A stretch of DNA of 64,000 bases from SSSZ01 sp016790965 (GCA_016790965.1 JAEUNZ010000045.1:1-64000), one strand, 5' to 3'; positions 16,699-25,212 are shown, counted from the first letter of the stretch. Notes: a model not told the origin generated them from the letters alone. Made by a program: numbers and translations.

Positions 16699-17388
16699 TC
16701 ACAGCACATTCCCCGCGCTGTCGTGCTTCAAGCGCCCATCCTCCATTACCAGTTGCCGCTTGGCACGAGCGCCCAGGGTGGGGTCGTGGGTCACCACTAC
16801 CAGGGTGACGCCGCGGCCGTTGAGTTCTTCCAGCAGATGCACCACTTCGTCGCCGGTGTGGCGGTCCAGGTTGCCGGTGGGCTCGTCGGCCAGCAGCAGG
16901 GCGGGTTCCATGACGGTGGCGCGGGCGATGGCCACCCGTTGGCGCTGGCCGCCGGAAAGCTGGTCGGGGCGGTGGTCGGCACGGTTCTCCAGACCGAAGT
17001 CGGCCAGGGCGCGGGCGACGCGGCCGGCCCGCTCCTTGGGCGGGATGCCGGCCAGGGTCATGGGCAGGGCGATGTTCTCGGCGGCGCTGAGCCGTGGCAC
17101 CAGATGAAAACTCTGGAAGACGAAGCCGATGCGCCGGCTGCGCACCCGGGCCTGCTCTTCCGGTGACAGGGTGGTGACGTCCCGCCCCTCCAGGCGGTAG
17201 ATGCCGGCGTTGGGGCGGTCGAGGAGGCCCAGCAGGTTGAGGAGCGTCGATTTGCCGGAGCCTGAGGGGCCCATCACCGCCACGTACTCCCCCGCGTCGA
17301 TCGTCAGGTCGAGCTGGACCAGGGCGTGGACCTCGCTGTCCCCCAGTTGGAAGACGCGCTCGATGCCGGTGAGCTCGATGAGGGGCAT
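16699..17388 (-). CDS. ABC transporter ATP-binding protein (MacB-type)
   Basis: This 229-residue ATPase has Walker A GPSGSGKSTLL, signature LSGGQRQRVAIARA, Walker B LLLADEPTGNLD and the VTHD H-loop. It pairs with the two permeases downstream and the MacA-like adaptor upstream. A 162-bp palindromic element begins only 6 bp before its ATG. The bases before the start are therefore element DNA plus TAGACC, and no purine-rich ribosome site is visible, so translation may be reduced or use another route. Confidence 0.92.
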   Translation of the reverse strand: MPLIELTGIERVFQLGDSEVHALVQLDLTIDAGEYVAVMGPSGSGKSTLLNLLGLLDRPNAGIYRLEGRDVTTLSPEEQARVRSRRIGFVFQSFHLVPRLSAAENIALPMTLAGIPPKERAGRVARALADFGLENRADHRPDQLSGGQRQRVAIARATVMEPALLLADEPTGNLDRHTGDEVVHLLEELNGRGVTLVVVTHDPTLGARAKRQLVMEDGRLKHDSAGNVL

Positions 17389-17394
17389 GGTCTA

Positions 17395-17556
17395 GTAGTC
17401 AGTCACACAGGTTTGCGTGGATGCCGATGCGCGCCTCCGCGCCCCGGGCGCGCGAAGCGAAGCGCAGCCATAGCCGAAGCTATGGCGAGGATGAGCGACA
17501 AAGCGAGCGGGGATGCGGGGCGTGCCGAACATAGCGGAACCTGTGTGACTGACTAC
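17395..17556 (-). mobile_element. 162-bp palindromic MITE-like element, copy A (TIR type 1)
   Basis: Perfect 19-bp terminal inverted repeats (GTAGTCAGTCACACAGGTT and its complement) bound a non-coding 162-bp unit. A central palindrome at 17467-17486 (GCCATAGC-CGAA-GCTATGGC) shares its flanks with the other elements here. It differs from copy B (33495-33656) at only two positions. Flanking TA at 17393-17394 and 17557-17558 may be a target duplication. Strand is given for the orientation in which the core reads ATCCTCGCCATAGC. Confidence 0.8.
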
Positions 17557-17559
17557 TAT

Positions 17560-17717
17560 TACTGCGGTCCGCCAAACCGCGTACATGAAATCGCGCCTTC
17601 TCGCGCCATGCGGAGTTGCAAATCCTCGTCATGGCTTCGACTATGACTGCTGTTTGCGCCTTGCCTGACACGAGAATGCATCGATTTCATTTGTAAGCTC
17701 ATTGACGGAACGCAGTA
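17560..17717 (+). mobile_element. 158-bp palindromic MITE-like element (TIR type 2)
   Basis: The ends TACTGCGGTCCGCCAA and the complement of TACTGCGTTCCGTCAA match at 14 of 16 positions. Just inside them, CATGAAATCG pairs with CGATTTCAT. The central palindrome GTCATGGC-TTCG-ACTATGAC (17628-17647), preceded by ATCCTC and followed by TGC, is a diverged form of the core in copy A. The right end abuts the TAG stop of the adaptor gene, and the left end is 3 bp from copy A. No open frame is present. Confidence 0.65.
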
Positions 17718-18881
17718 CTACTTGGCCGCCTTGGCCTTGTCGTCCGGCACGACGCGGGCGCCGGCCTTGACGCCTTCCTTTTCCAGGGAGGTGACGATGC
17801 GGTCGCCGGCCTGGAGGCCTTCGGCGATCTCGGTGTATTCCCAGTTGGCGAGGCCGGTTTTGACGGCGCGTTCCTCGAGTTTTTCCGTCTCGGGGTTATA
17901 GAGCAGCACCCGGTTGCCTTCGAGGAGGGCGGCGGTGGGAACGCGCAGGACCTTGTCGCGTACGGCGAGCAGGATTTCCACGTCGGCGCTGTAGCCCACG
18001 AGCAGCTTGCCGGCGGTCTCCGGCTGGGCGAAGTCGACCTCGATATCCACTGTCCGCGCCTGCTTTTCCACCGCGGAGACGTAGGGTGCCACCCGTCGCA
18101 CGGCGCCTGGAATCACCTCCTTGGGCAGTGCGTCCAGGCTGATGCGTACCGGCTGGCCAGGCTTGATCTTGGGGGCGTCCACCTCGTCCATGGGGGCGGT
18201 GACGTAGAGGCAGGTGTCGTCGATGAGGTCGATGGCCGGCGGCGTCGGCACCCCCGGGGGGGAGGGGGTGGAATACTCGCCCAGCTCGCCGACGATCTTG
18301 GCCACGATGCCGTCGAAGGGGGCATAGAGGGCGGTGCGGCCCTGCTCGACGCGGGTGGCCTGGAATTTGGCCTGGGCTGAGGCGACGTCGGCCTTGGCGG
18401 TGTTGCAGGAGGCCCGCCTGGCCTCGGCTTCGGTGCGGGCGGCTTCTTCCTTGCCCACCGAGACGAAACCTTGGGCCCGCAGGCGGCCCTGGCGTTCGGC
18501 CTCACGCTCGGCGTTGGCGGCGACGACGCAGGCTTCCGTCACCCGCTTTTCCGATAAGGCGATCTGGCTCTGGGCCAGGGCGGCCTGGGCCTGCTGGTCG
18601 TCGTTCCACAGTTTCATGAGGAGCTGGCCCTTCTTCACCCTATCGCCTTCCTTGACCCCCAGGAATTCGATGCGCCCGCCCTGAATGGTCGAGAGCTTGG
18701 TGCGCTGGCAGGCATCGACGGTGCCGGCCCGGGTGTTGGCGAGGGTGGATTCCACGGTGCCCGCCGCCACCTCCTTCAGCACCACGGGGATGGGCTTGGG
18801 CCGGGTGCCCCACCAGACAAGGGCGGCGAGCCCCGCGATGACAAAGGCAACGATGGCGAAGCGGCGCAGGATGATCGGCAT
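17718..18881 (-). CDS. MacA-like periplasmic adaptor (HlyD/RND membrane-fusion family)
   Basis: This 387-residue protein bridges an inner-membrane ABC exporter and an outer-membrane channel. It has an N-terminal membrane anchor (AIVAFVIAGLAALVWW), a biotinyl-lipoyl half (GGRIEFLGVKEGDRVKKGQLL), a coiled-coil hairpin (about 95-185) and the second lipoyl half with YAPFDGIVAK, then beta-barrel and membrane-proximal domains. The ATPase and permease genes follow, but two palindromic elements (329 bp in total with flanks) now separate them from this gene. Confidence 0.9.
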   Translation of the reverse strand: MPIILRRFAIVAFVIAGLAALVWWGTRPKPIPVVLKEVAAGTVESTLANTRAGTVDACQRTKLSTIQGGRIEFLGVKEGDRVKKGQLLMKLWNDDQQAQAALAQSQIALSEKRVTEACVVAANAEREAERQGRLRAQGFVSVGKEEAARTEAEARRASCNTAKADVASAQAKFQATRVEQGRTALYAPFDGIVAKIVGELGEYSTPSPPGVPTPPAIDLIDDTCLYVTAPMDEVDAPKIKPGQPVRISLDALPKEVIPGAVRRVAPYVSAVEKQARTVDIEVDFAQPETAGKLLVGYSADVEILLAVRDKVLRVPTAALLEGNRVLLYNPETEKLEERAVKTGLANWEYTEIAEGLQAGDRIVTSLEKEGVKAGARVVPDDKAKAAK

Positions 18882-18882
18882 T

Positions 18883-19470
18883 TCAAGCGAATCCGGGCAG
18901 GAAACCGGTACGGGGATAGCCCCAGATGGGTTCGAGGGCCCCCTGGAACAGGGCCTCGATGACCGGGGGCTCCTTCCAGGGATCGTCCATGAAGGTGAGG
19001 CCGATTTCCTCCACCGTGCGGCCGGACCAGTAATGTTCGGCCACTTCGTCGAGGGCGGCCAGGGAAAGGCTGTGGGGCAGGCGCAGGTAGTCCAGCCAAC
19101 TGGCGTCGTGGAAGGAGCAGATGTAGGGCCCCCTGGTGCGGGCGCCGACCAGATCCTTGCCGAACACCCGGTCCGGGTGCTTGCTGCGGAAGGTCATGGC
19201 GTCGGTACGGGTGGCGAAGAGGAGCAGGGCGTGAAGGCGGCTGGGGAAATGGTTGTAGCGCCGCTGGCGGAAATATTCCAGATGGTATTCGGCGAAGTAG
19301 TTCTGCACGGTGACCAGTTGGCTGCCGGGGGTCGGCTCCCCCCCTTCCGGGGAAGCCAACGTGGCGCCGAACGGGCTGCCCTTCAGGATGTCCCAGCCCG
19401 GCAAGTCGGCGCCGGGGTCGAGCCAGGCGGCGAGCTCCAGCGTCGCGGTATCCTTGATCAGGTTGTCCAT
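18883..19470 (-). CDS. Uncharacterised protein of the exporter operon
   Basis: This 195-residue soluble protein has no signal peptide or membrane segment and I do not recognise it. It is rich in aromatic residues (YFAEYHLEYFRQRRYNHFPSR, HDASWLDYLRL, EHYWSGRT). Its stop lies one base before the MacA-like start region, so it is coupled to the exporter genes and probably heads the operon. It may be a regulator or substrate-handling protein; there is no direct evidence. Confidence 0.6.
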   Translation of the reverse strand: MDNLIKDTATLELAAWLDPGADLPGWDILKGSPFGATLASPEGGEPTPGSQLVTVQNYFAEYHLEYFRQRRYNHFPSRLHALLLFATRTDAMTFRSKHPDRVFGKDLVGARTRGPYICSFHDASWLDYLRLPHSLSLAALDEVAEHYWSGRTVEEIGLTFMDDPWKEPPVIEALFQGALEPIWGYPRTGFLPGFA

Positions 19471-19507
19471 GGGAGGCGGGCTAAGGGGAATGTATCATTT
19501 TCGCCCA

Positions 19508-20686
19508 TCAGGGGGATTTGACCAAACCTTGGCGCCACAAGGGAGAGAGCCCTAGCAGTCCCAGGAGGGGTCCGGGCAGTAGCAGCCAGGCGATATTCAT
19601 GCCCCAGGCGTCCGCCCAGCGGGTGCCTAATTGGATGGAAATCATCGTAATGGCAAATCCCAGGGAATTCTGGAAGGCGAGGGCGCTGCCCACAATTTCC
19701 GCCGGGCAGGCTCGGGCGGAAAGGGCGGAAAAGTGGGGCGAGTCGGCTACCACAGTGGCGCCCCAGACGAGGAACAGGCCAATCTTGGCCCAGATCGGCC
19801 AGGGGCTGCTGAGGGGAAAGAGCGCGCAGCAAACGGCCGAAAGGGCCAATGCCGCGGCGGCCACCCGGGCGCTGCCGATGCGTTGGCTCCATATGCCGCC
19901 GGAAACGCAGCCCAGGGCGCCGATGCCTATCACCGCGAAGGACCAGACGGAGATTGCGCGACTGCCTGCGGGCGCCAGGTCGGCCAGGGCGACCAGGACC
20001 GGTACCAGAGTCCAGAAGGCGTAGAGCTCCCACTGATGGCCAAAATAGCCGAAGGCCGAGGCCCGGAATTCCCGTACCGAGAAGGCGTAGAACACCCGAC
20101 CCAGGTGGAGGGGCGGCGCATCGTCGCGGCGCTTGAGGTGTGGACCGTCGCCCAGGCGGAAGATCAGCATGGCTGCCGTCAGGGCTAAACCGCTGGAAAC
20201 CAGAATGGTGGATGACCATGACCAACCGGCGCCGAAGAAGCGTACTCCATGGGGCAAGGCAGTGCCCAAGGTCAGCATGCCCACCAGCTGGGCTAGGGCA
20301 GCGCCCGCCCGCTCCGGAACCCAGCTCACGATCAGCTTCATGCCCAGGGGGTATACCCCGGCCAGGCAAACGCCGACGGCAAAACGGAGTGGCACGCCGC
20401 TGGCCAGACCTTCGGCGTAGAGGGCAAAGGTCCCGTTGCAGGCAGCCCCCAGGGTAGCGCAGACAGCGAAGATGCGGCTCGCCGCATAGCGATCGGCCAG
20501 GCCGGTGACGGCAAAACTCAGCGTGCCCAGGATGAAGCCGAGTTGGACGGCGTTGGTCAGGGTGCCGATGGCCGCCGGCGCTATTCCCCAGGCCCGCACC
20601 AGATCGTCTGCCGCGCTATTGGCGGAAAACCAGAGCGAGGTTCCGCAAAGCTGGGCGATGACGATGATGGCGACCGGATTGCGCAT
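19508..20686 (-). CDS. MFS transporter
   Basis: This 392-residue integral membrane protein has about 12 helices and MFS features: GLADRYAASRIF in the loop 2-3 region and a repeat of that pattern in the second half (GGIWSQRIGSARVA). The N-terminus CGTSLWFSANSAADDL resembles the cyanate/nitrate-like branch. The ATG at 20684-20686 begins the first helix; a longer frame is not supported. Substrate unknown. It is followed downstream by the exporter operon on the same strand. Confidence 0.8.
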   Translation of the reverse strand: MRNPVAIIVIAQLCGTSLWFSANSAADDLVRAWGIAPAAIGTLTNAVQLGFILGTLSFAVTGLADRYAASRIFAVCATLGAACNGTFALYAEGLASGVPLRFAVGVCLAGVYPLGMKLIVSWVPERAGAALAQLVGMLTLGTALPHGVRFFGAGWSWSSTILVSSGLALTAAMLIFRLGDGPHLKRRDDAPPLHLGRVFYAFSVREFRASAFGYFGHQWELYAFWTLVPVLVALADLAPAGSRAISVWSFAVIGIGALGCVSGGIWSQRIGSARVAAAALALSAVCCALFPLSSPWPIWAKIGLFLVWGATVVADSPHFSALSARACPAEIVGSALAFQNSLGFAITMISIQLGTRWADAWGMNIAWLLLPGPLLGLLGLSPLWRQGLVKSP

Positions 20687-20743
20687 AGCGGCAAGGATAG
20701 GGGCAATCGACCGGCACCCCAAGGGGGCCGGACGTGACACGGG

Positions 20744-21655
20744 TTAGATTTCGACAGTGCCGGCACTCCGGGGCAAGCATGCGCGGCCTCGGTGCAGGAC
20801 GAGACCGGCGCTGATAAGTCCCGCACCCACCCAGACCCGCGGCTCCACGGCTTCGCCATTGGCCAGATTGCCGAGGAGAAGGGCGAGAACAGGCGTGATC
20901 AAGGTGATGAGGGCGACCTTGCCCGCTTCCAGGTGCTTGATCACGTAGTAATACAGAGCGAAACCGAGGACCGAGCCGAAACAGCCCAGGTAGACGATGG
21001 CAGCTCCGGCGCGGGGCGGTACCGCCGCAGGCAAGCCTCGGTCTGTCAGCCACCAGGTCGCGATGAAGAGGGGCACGGCCACCGCGAGGGTACCGGCGGT
21101 GGTCGCAAGGGGAGGGCTGTGGTCGCCGATGCGTTTCAGACCAACCAGACTGGCCGAGTAGATGATCACCGCCACAAGGAGGGCGGCGATGCCGTAGACG
21201 GCCCGGGGGCCCGCGACTTCATGGCTGGTGACGAAGATGACCGCCAGCCCGCAGAGGGCGAGGACAAGGCCGGCCAGGCGCGAGGGGCGCAGAGCGTCCT
21301 CGCCCAGCCAGAGGGCGGCGAAAAGGCTGGTCACCAGTGGTGTCAGGCCGAACATTACCGAAACCAGCCCGGAATCGATGTGGCGCGCGCCCCAGTAAGT
21401 AGCCAGCATGGCTCCGAAAGTGCCCAGTCCGCCGCAGAGATAACTACGCCGGGCGCGGCGGTGGAGCGGCAGGCCGGTGCGCCAGAGGACGACGAGGACA
21501 AGCGCGACAACGAGGCCGATGACCATGCGGGCCATGACGGCGAAAGCGAAGGTGGTGCCGACTGCGCTCCACTGGATGGCTAGGGGTGTGGTGGACCAGA
21601 CGGCAACGATGGTGAGATAGGCAAGGGGGACAGACACGGTGCTCCCTTTCGTCAT
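20744..21655 (-). CDS. EamA/DMT-family transporter (RhaT/YdcZ-like)
   Basis: This 303-residue protein has ten hydrophobic helices in two EamA repeats; the second repeat starts near residue 150 (VYGIAALLVAVIIYSASLVGLKR). The end of each half has the characteristic LTPLVTSLFAALWLGE and ITPVLALLLGNLANGE motifs. Such proteins export amino acids or metabolites; the substrate is unknown. It lies upstream of the MFS gene with a 57-bp gap. Confidence 0.88.
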   Translation of the reverse strand: MTKGSTVSVPLAYLTIVAVWSTTPLAIQWSAVGTTFAFAVMARMVIGLVVALVLVVLWRTGLPLHRRARRSYLCGGLGTFGAMLATYWGARHIDSGLVSVMFGLTPLVTSLFAALWLGEDALRPSRLAGLVLALCGLAVIFVTSHEVAGPRAVYGIAALLVAVIIYSASLVGLKRIGDHSPPLATTAGTLAVAVPLFIATWWLTDRGLPAAVPPRAGAAIVYLGCFGSVLGFALYYYVIKHLEAGKVALITLITPVLALLLGNLANGEAVEPRVWVGAGLISAGLVLHRGRACLPRSAGTVEI

Positions 21656-21800
21656 GGCGAAGGTGGATGGGGTTGGGCCGGACCGGCTAGAGGGACTGAG
21701 CCGGGCGCGAAAGCAATGAGGCAGGCGTGGCGAATGTCGGCCGGGGTGGAACGGGTCAGAGGCATGGCGATCTCCGGAACAGCTTGGGGAACAGACAAAG

Positions 21801-21836
21801 AAAAAGGCCGCGAACCTTGCGGTGCGCGGCCTTTTG
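21801..21836 (-). terminator. Rho-independent terminator
   Basis: GGCCGCG and CGCGGCC (21806-21831) form a stem flanked by A4 on the left and T4 on the right, so it could act in either direction. It is directly downstream of the 37-codon minus-strand frame at 21859-21972. Confidence 0.75.
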
Positions 21837-21858
21837 GGAACGAGACGACTCTAGCTGG

Positions 21859-21972
21859 TCATCGAATTTTCGCCCGGGCCACGCGCCCACCCATCTGCCA
21901 GCGGCGCAGGGCTACGCGGCAGATCAGGGAAGTGGTCAGCAGGAAGGCGAAGAAAGAGACGAGGGAATCCAT
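21859..21972 (-). CDS. Putative 37-residue membrane protein
   Basis: An ATG-initiated frame (21970-21972) encodes MDSLVSFFAFLLTTSLICR and then a basic tail (ALRRWQMGGRVARAKIR). This is one hydrophobic helix followed by positive charges, as in many small inner-membrane proteins. A terminator starts 22 bp after its stop, which supports a real transcript. The ribosome site is weak. I recognise no family. Confidence 0.45.
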   Translation of the reverse strand: MDSLVSFFAFLLTTSLICRVALRRWQMGGRVARAKIR

Positions 21973-22039
21973 GCGCTGCAGTTTATGGGGCGCGCGGCGC
22001 AAGCGTCAAGCAGGGCGGGCACCGGTATCATGGCGCCCC

Positions 22040-22486
22040 ATGGTTCCCCCGGAAGATCCCCGCCTGCCCCTCATGGCCGACAGCTACCGCCGCCTGACCG
22101 GGAGACTGCTGGTTCCTCCAGGGTTCGGCGTGGCGCGGGCGTTGTGGGAGGCTCCGCTAGTCATCGTCGCACACGGTACCGAGTCCGACCCGGTTTTCTT
22201 CTACGGCAATCGACTGGCACTGGAGGTCTTTTCACTGGACTTCGCTTCATTTACGCGGCTCCCGTCGCGTTTCTCGGCCGAACTTCAGGCACGGGAAGAA
22301 CGCGCCAGGCTTCTGGCGCGTGTACGGTGCAAGGGGTACATCGATGATTACTCCGGTGTGCGCATCACCGCCGACGGGCGGCGTTTTCACATCAATGCGG
22401 CCACCGTGTGGAACCTGCTGGGTGCCGACGGCGTGGTCCATGGTCAAGCGGCGTGCTTTGCCCCACCCTCTGGAGCCGCGTCCTAA
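22040..22486 (+). CDS. MEKHLA domain-containing protein
   Basis: This 148-residue PAS-related protein matches the MEKHLA domain: SDPVFFYGNRLALEVFSLDFASFTRLPSR, then AELQAREERARLLARV and YSGVRITADGRRFHINAATVWNL. The domain is found alone in bacteria and at the end of plant HD-ZIP III proteins, and is thought to sense a small ligand or redox/light. The ATG at 22040 is chosen because conserved sequence starts just after it; the ribosome site is not strong. It converges on the next gene with a 4-bp overlap. Confidence 0.75.
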   Translation: MVPPEDPRLPLMADSYRRLTGRLLVPPGFGVARALWEAPLVIVAHGTESDPVFFYGNRLALEVFSLDFASFTRLPSRFSAELQAREERARLLARVRCKGYIDDYSGVRITADGRRFHINAATVWNLLGADGVVHGQAACFAPPSGAAS

Positions 22487-23211
22487 GCCTGATCCAGGAG
22501 CGCCTGGGCCTGGGTTCTGAATATCTGGCGGTCTGCTTCCCGGTCGATTTCTGCCGCCAGTTCCTCGATGAGTTGATGGGGACTGCGCGCCGTGCGCAGC
22601 GCAGCATCGGTGAGGACTTCGGCAAAGGGCCCCAGATGGACGGCCAGAAGGGACTTGAAGCGCGGAGCAAGGTTTTCCAGGGACGCGGCGCTGCCCTCTC
22701 CAGTTCCCTGGGGTGTCGTGAAGGCTACGGCGTACAGCCCCCGTACCGCTTCGAGAGGAGGAAAGACCACCGGAGCCCCTTTCCAGGCCATTGCATAAGC
22801 GACGAACTCCTCGCTGGCGGCCGCTGTGCATTCTGCCGGAATCTGCCCAAGCCGCCGCCGAGCGGCGCGTACCGCCGAACCCAGGAAACCGCCGGAACTG
22901 GCAAAAACGAGTCCGTGGTGGGCGAGAAGGCGTACGCGGCAGTCCGGGTGCGACTGGGCGAAGTCCTGTTGTAATGCCAGGAGGCGGCGCAAGGGGGCAA
23001 GCGCCTGGGCAGTTCCGTCAATGACGACGGCCAGGTAGCTTGGATTCTCCTCGTCAGGTAGTTTGGCAATGGAACAGATTCCAGCGACGGTGGCCCCCAG
23101 CCGTCCAGAGAAGGCTTTTTCCAGGCTTCCCCAGCTTTCGGTGCCACGCAGCCGGTCAAGAGATAGAGCGAAGACCGTGGCGGGCCGCGGCGTGTTGAGG
23201 CTATCGCTCAT
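22483..23211 (-). CDS. Uncharacterised signalling-associated protein
   Basis: This 242-residue soluble protein is not confidently recognised. The N-terminal part (FALSLDRLRG, LAVVIDGTAQALAPLRRLL, RVRLLAHHGLV) has an alternating pattern that could be a degenerate nucleotidyl-cyclase-like fold. The C-terminal 70 residues (LAVHLGPFAEVLTDAALRTARS then a helical tail) resemble a small domain often found at the end of bacterial signalling proteins and Ser/Thr kinases. It starts 12 bp after the haem sensor gene and is probably cotranscribed with it. Confidence 0.5.
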   Translation of the reverse strand: MSDSLNTPRPATVFALSLDRLRGTESWGSLEKAFSGRLGATVAGICSIAKLPDEENPSYLAVVIDGTAQALAPLRRLLALQQDFAQSHPDCRVRLLAHHGLVFASSGGFLGSAVRAARRRLGQIPAECTAAASEEFVAYAMAWKGAPVVFPPLEAVRGLYAVAFTTPQGTGEGSAASLENLAPRFKSLLAVHLGPFAEVLTDAALRTARSPHQLIEELAAEIDREADRQIFRTQAQALLDQA

Positions 23212-23223
23212 GGGAGTCGTGCA

Positions 23224-24099
23224 CTATTTCTGGATTTGCGCGGATCGCATCGCTTTTTCGACACTGCGCCGTAGACGGTTGAAACTGGCTTCCAGATTGC
23301 GGATTTCTTCGGCACCCCGTTCGGGGAACTCGGCCAGGTCGAGATTGCCCTTGCTGATCTCTTCGCTGCCCAGGGCAATGCGGCGCAATGGGGTGATCAC
23401 CAGCCGTGAGAGCATCAGATTCACCACGAGGAATATGGCCGCGAAGATGCCGGCCAGCACCGAGGCAAAGGCCCAGAACGCCTGCACGGCGCTTTTCTCG
23501 GCCAGATTCATCGGTACGGTGACGATCTGGGCTCCGATGATCTCGTTGTGCTGCCAGCCGAACCCATTCTTGTCGCCGTAGCGGGCAATCAGGGAAGCCG
23601 GTGCCGCCTCCGGGGTGCTGTGGCAGCCCAGGCAGGCGGCGTTCGTGATGCGGATGGGCCGCGCGATGTAAAGACTGGTCCCGGTGACGGTACGGCGCTC
23701 GCCGACCACCTCCTTGGCGTCGCGCTCGCGGAAGCCACGGATGATGGCGGTTTCCCAGGAATTGCCGAGATCGCGGGGATTGGTGGGGTTGAGGGCCGCC
23801 TCGCGATAACTGTATTCCGGGTACTTCTTCTGCAGCCGGGTGAAAGTTTCCACGGCGGAATAGGCGGGGACGGTCTGGGGCAGGAATTCCCGAGCGAGCA
23901 GAGGATCGAGGTGGGGTTTGATCTCGTCGACCGTATAACTGCGTACGGCGAGGGCGGTTTCCATCATCAGAGCACCGTTGCGGAGGACTTCGTCCTTGGC
24001 GTTGGCCAGGAGAACGCGGTAGGTGACTCCGACACTCAGGCCGAAGCCGGCGACGGAGAGTGCGAGGAGGGCAAGGCTGAAACGGGTCTGCAAGCGCAT
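23224..24099 (-). CDS. DUF3365/Tll0287-like haem sensor with HAMP domain
   Basis: The 291-residue protein has an N-terminal helix (SLALLALSVAGFGLSVGVTY), a periplasmic domain of about 170 residues with one c-type haem motif ACLGCH, a second helix (FWAFASVLAGIFAAIFLVVNLML), and a cytoplasmic HAMP-like segment (VITPLRRIALGSEEISKGNLD). There is no kinase or cyclase output domain, so the downstream partner gene may provide it. I chose the ATG at 24099, which has GGAA upstream; 24129 is an alternative. It likely senses redox state, gas or light. Confidence 0.78.
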   Translation of the reverse strand: MRLQTRFSLALLALSVAGFGLSVGVTYRVLLANAKDEVLRNGALMMETALAVRSYTVDEIKPHLDPLLAREFLPQTVPAYSAVETFTRLQKKYPEYSYREAALNPTNPRDLGNSWETAIIRGFRERDAKEVVGERRTVTGTSLYIARPIRITNAACLGCHSTPEAAPASLIARYGDKNGFGWQHNEIIGAQIVTVPMNLAEKSAVQAFWAFASVLAGIFAAIFLVVNLMLSRLVITPLRRIALGSEEISKGNLDLAEFPERGAEEIRNLEASFNRLRRSVEKAMRSAQIQK

Positions 24100-24261
24100 G
24101 GTTTGGATTCCAATGTCGTTGAGTGACATTATCCGGGATCGCCGCACCCCGCCGTGGGGACTTCGGGCGGCTGCGGATCAGGGTCTTCCCCGATACCCCG
24201 GGAGTGCGGCGGTGCTCGCCTTCCGAGAGGCAACTGGAAGGGTGGGTTCGTTCCCGGAATT

Positions 24262-24576
24262 TCAGACTGCCTGCGAATCGGAGTCACAGCCGATTCCGGA
24301 TGCGATCCAGCGCAGCGCGATAGGGCGGGCAAGACCGCGTAAAGGACGAGGTAGCCAGGCGAGGTAGCGCTCAGGATTGTCGGCTAACCCGCAGTGGTAA
24401 CGTGACAATTGGGGATCCCACTCCAGGGCCGGGCAGGGGCCGCGCACTTTCAAGAATACGAGACGGCCCAGGGGGCAGGTTTCGGCGGTGCAACAGACGC
24501 CACAGCCGTTGCAGGGGGCGCCGAGGCATGGTTTGGGTGGTGCCCCGGGGTGCAAAGGGATGAGGGTGGGGGACAT
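24262..24576 (-). CDS. Small Cys-cluster protein (YkgJ-like)
   Basis: The 104-residue protein has a Cys-rich N-terminal half: C-x4-CNGCGVCC, then ETCPLG, GPCP and YHCGL. This matches the Fe-S or Zn-binding cysteine-cluster proteins annotated CxxCxxCC/YkgJ. The remainder is basic and amphipathic (RYLAWLPRPLRGLARPIALRW). Function is unknown. It is monocistronic, 162 bp from the haem sensor gene. The GTG/ATG choice is uncertain by three codons. Confidence 0.6.
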   Translation of the reverse strand: MSPTLIPLHPGAPPKPCLGAPCNGCGVCCTAETCPLGRLVFLKVRGPCPALEWDPQLSRYHCGLADNPERYLAWLPRPLRGLARPIALRWIASGIGCDSDSQAV

Positions 24577-24747
24577 AGTGACCACTCGCTATAAGGGGGG
24601 CAGTTACCCAGCTCAGAATTCTCCCGCTGTTCCAGTGATGCCTGACAGCAGCGGGGGCCGCCCGTGCCCGGTCAATGGCCCTGATCGCTGCCTGTTAGGC
24701 ATAATGCGCCAAATATGGCGCGGGCGTCTTCATCCTGTGGGGGAAAT

Positions 24748-25212
24748 GTGCTGGACAAGGAACACGCGGCCTTCATCCAGGGTGGGGTGAGCGTCAATCT
24801 GGCGTCGTGCGATGCGAATGGGTTGGGCTCCATGATCCGGGCCTTGGGGTGCAAGGTGCTGGGTGACGGACGGGTGGTCATCTTTCTCAATCGAACGCCG
24901 TGCCGCGAACTCTTGGCCAATATCGCCAGCGGCGGGCGGGTAGCCAGCAATTTCAGCCAGCCGTCGACCCACCGCACCGTACAGCTCAAAGGCCGGGATG
25001 CCCAGATCACCGCAGTGGAGCCCGGCGATCTTCAGCGCATCGGCCGCCACACCGAGGAATTCATCCTGGAGGTGGTGCCCCTCGGTGTGCAAGAGTCCAT
25101 CGTCCGTACCCTCTACGCTTGTGATCCCGATGACCTGGCGGCGGTGGTGTTCACGCCCTGCGCCGTATTCACCCAGACGCCTGGCCCCCATGCTGGCGAG
25201 CCCCTGAAATGA
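24748..25212 (+). CDS. FMN-binding split-barrel protein (pyridoxamine-phosphate-oxidase-like)
   Basis: This 154-residue protein has the split-barrel signature: FIQGGVSVNLASCDANGLGSMIRALGCKVLGDGRVVIF and, later, GGRVASNFSQPSTHRTVQLKG. The start is taken as GTG 24748-24750, which follows GGGGGAAAT; an ATG at 24715 has no ribosome site. Its stop overlaps the next start (ATGA), and that partner begins with a related split-barrel domain. The cofactor could be FMN, F420 or haem; the reaction is unknown. Confidence 0.7.
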   Translation: MLDKEHAAFIQGGVSVNLASCDANGLGSMIRALGCKVLGDGRVVIFLNRTPCRELLANIASGGRVASNFSQPSTHRTVQLKGRDAQITAVEPGDLQRIGRHTEEFILEVVPLGVQESIVRTLYACDPDDLAAVVFTPCAVFTQTPGPHAGEPLK

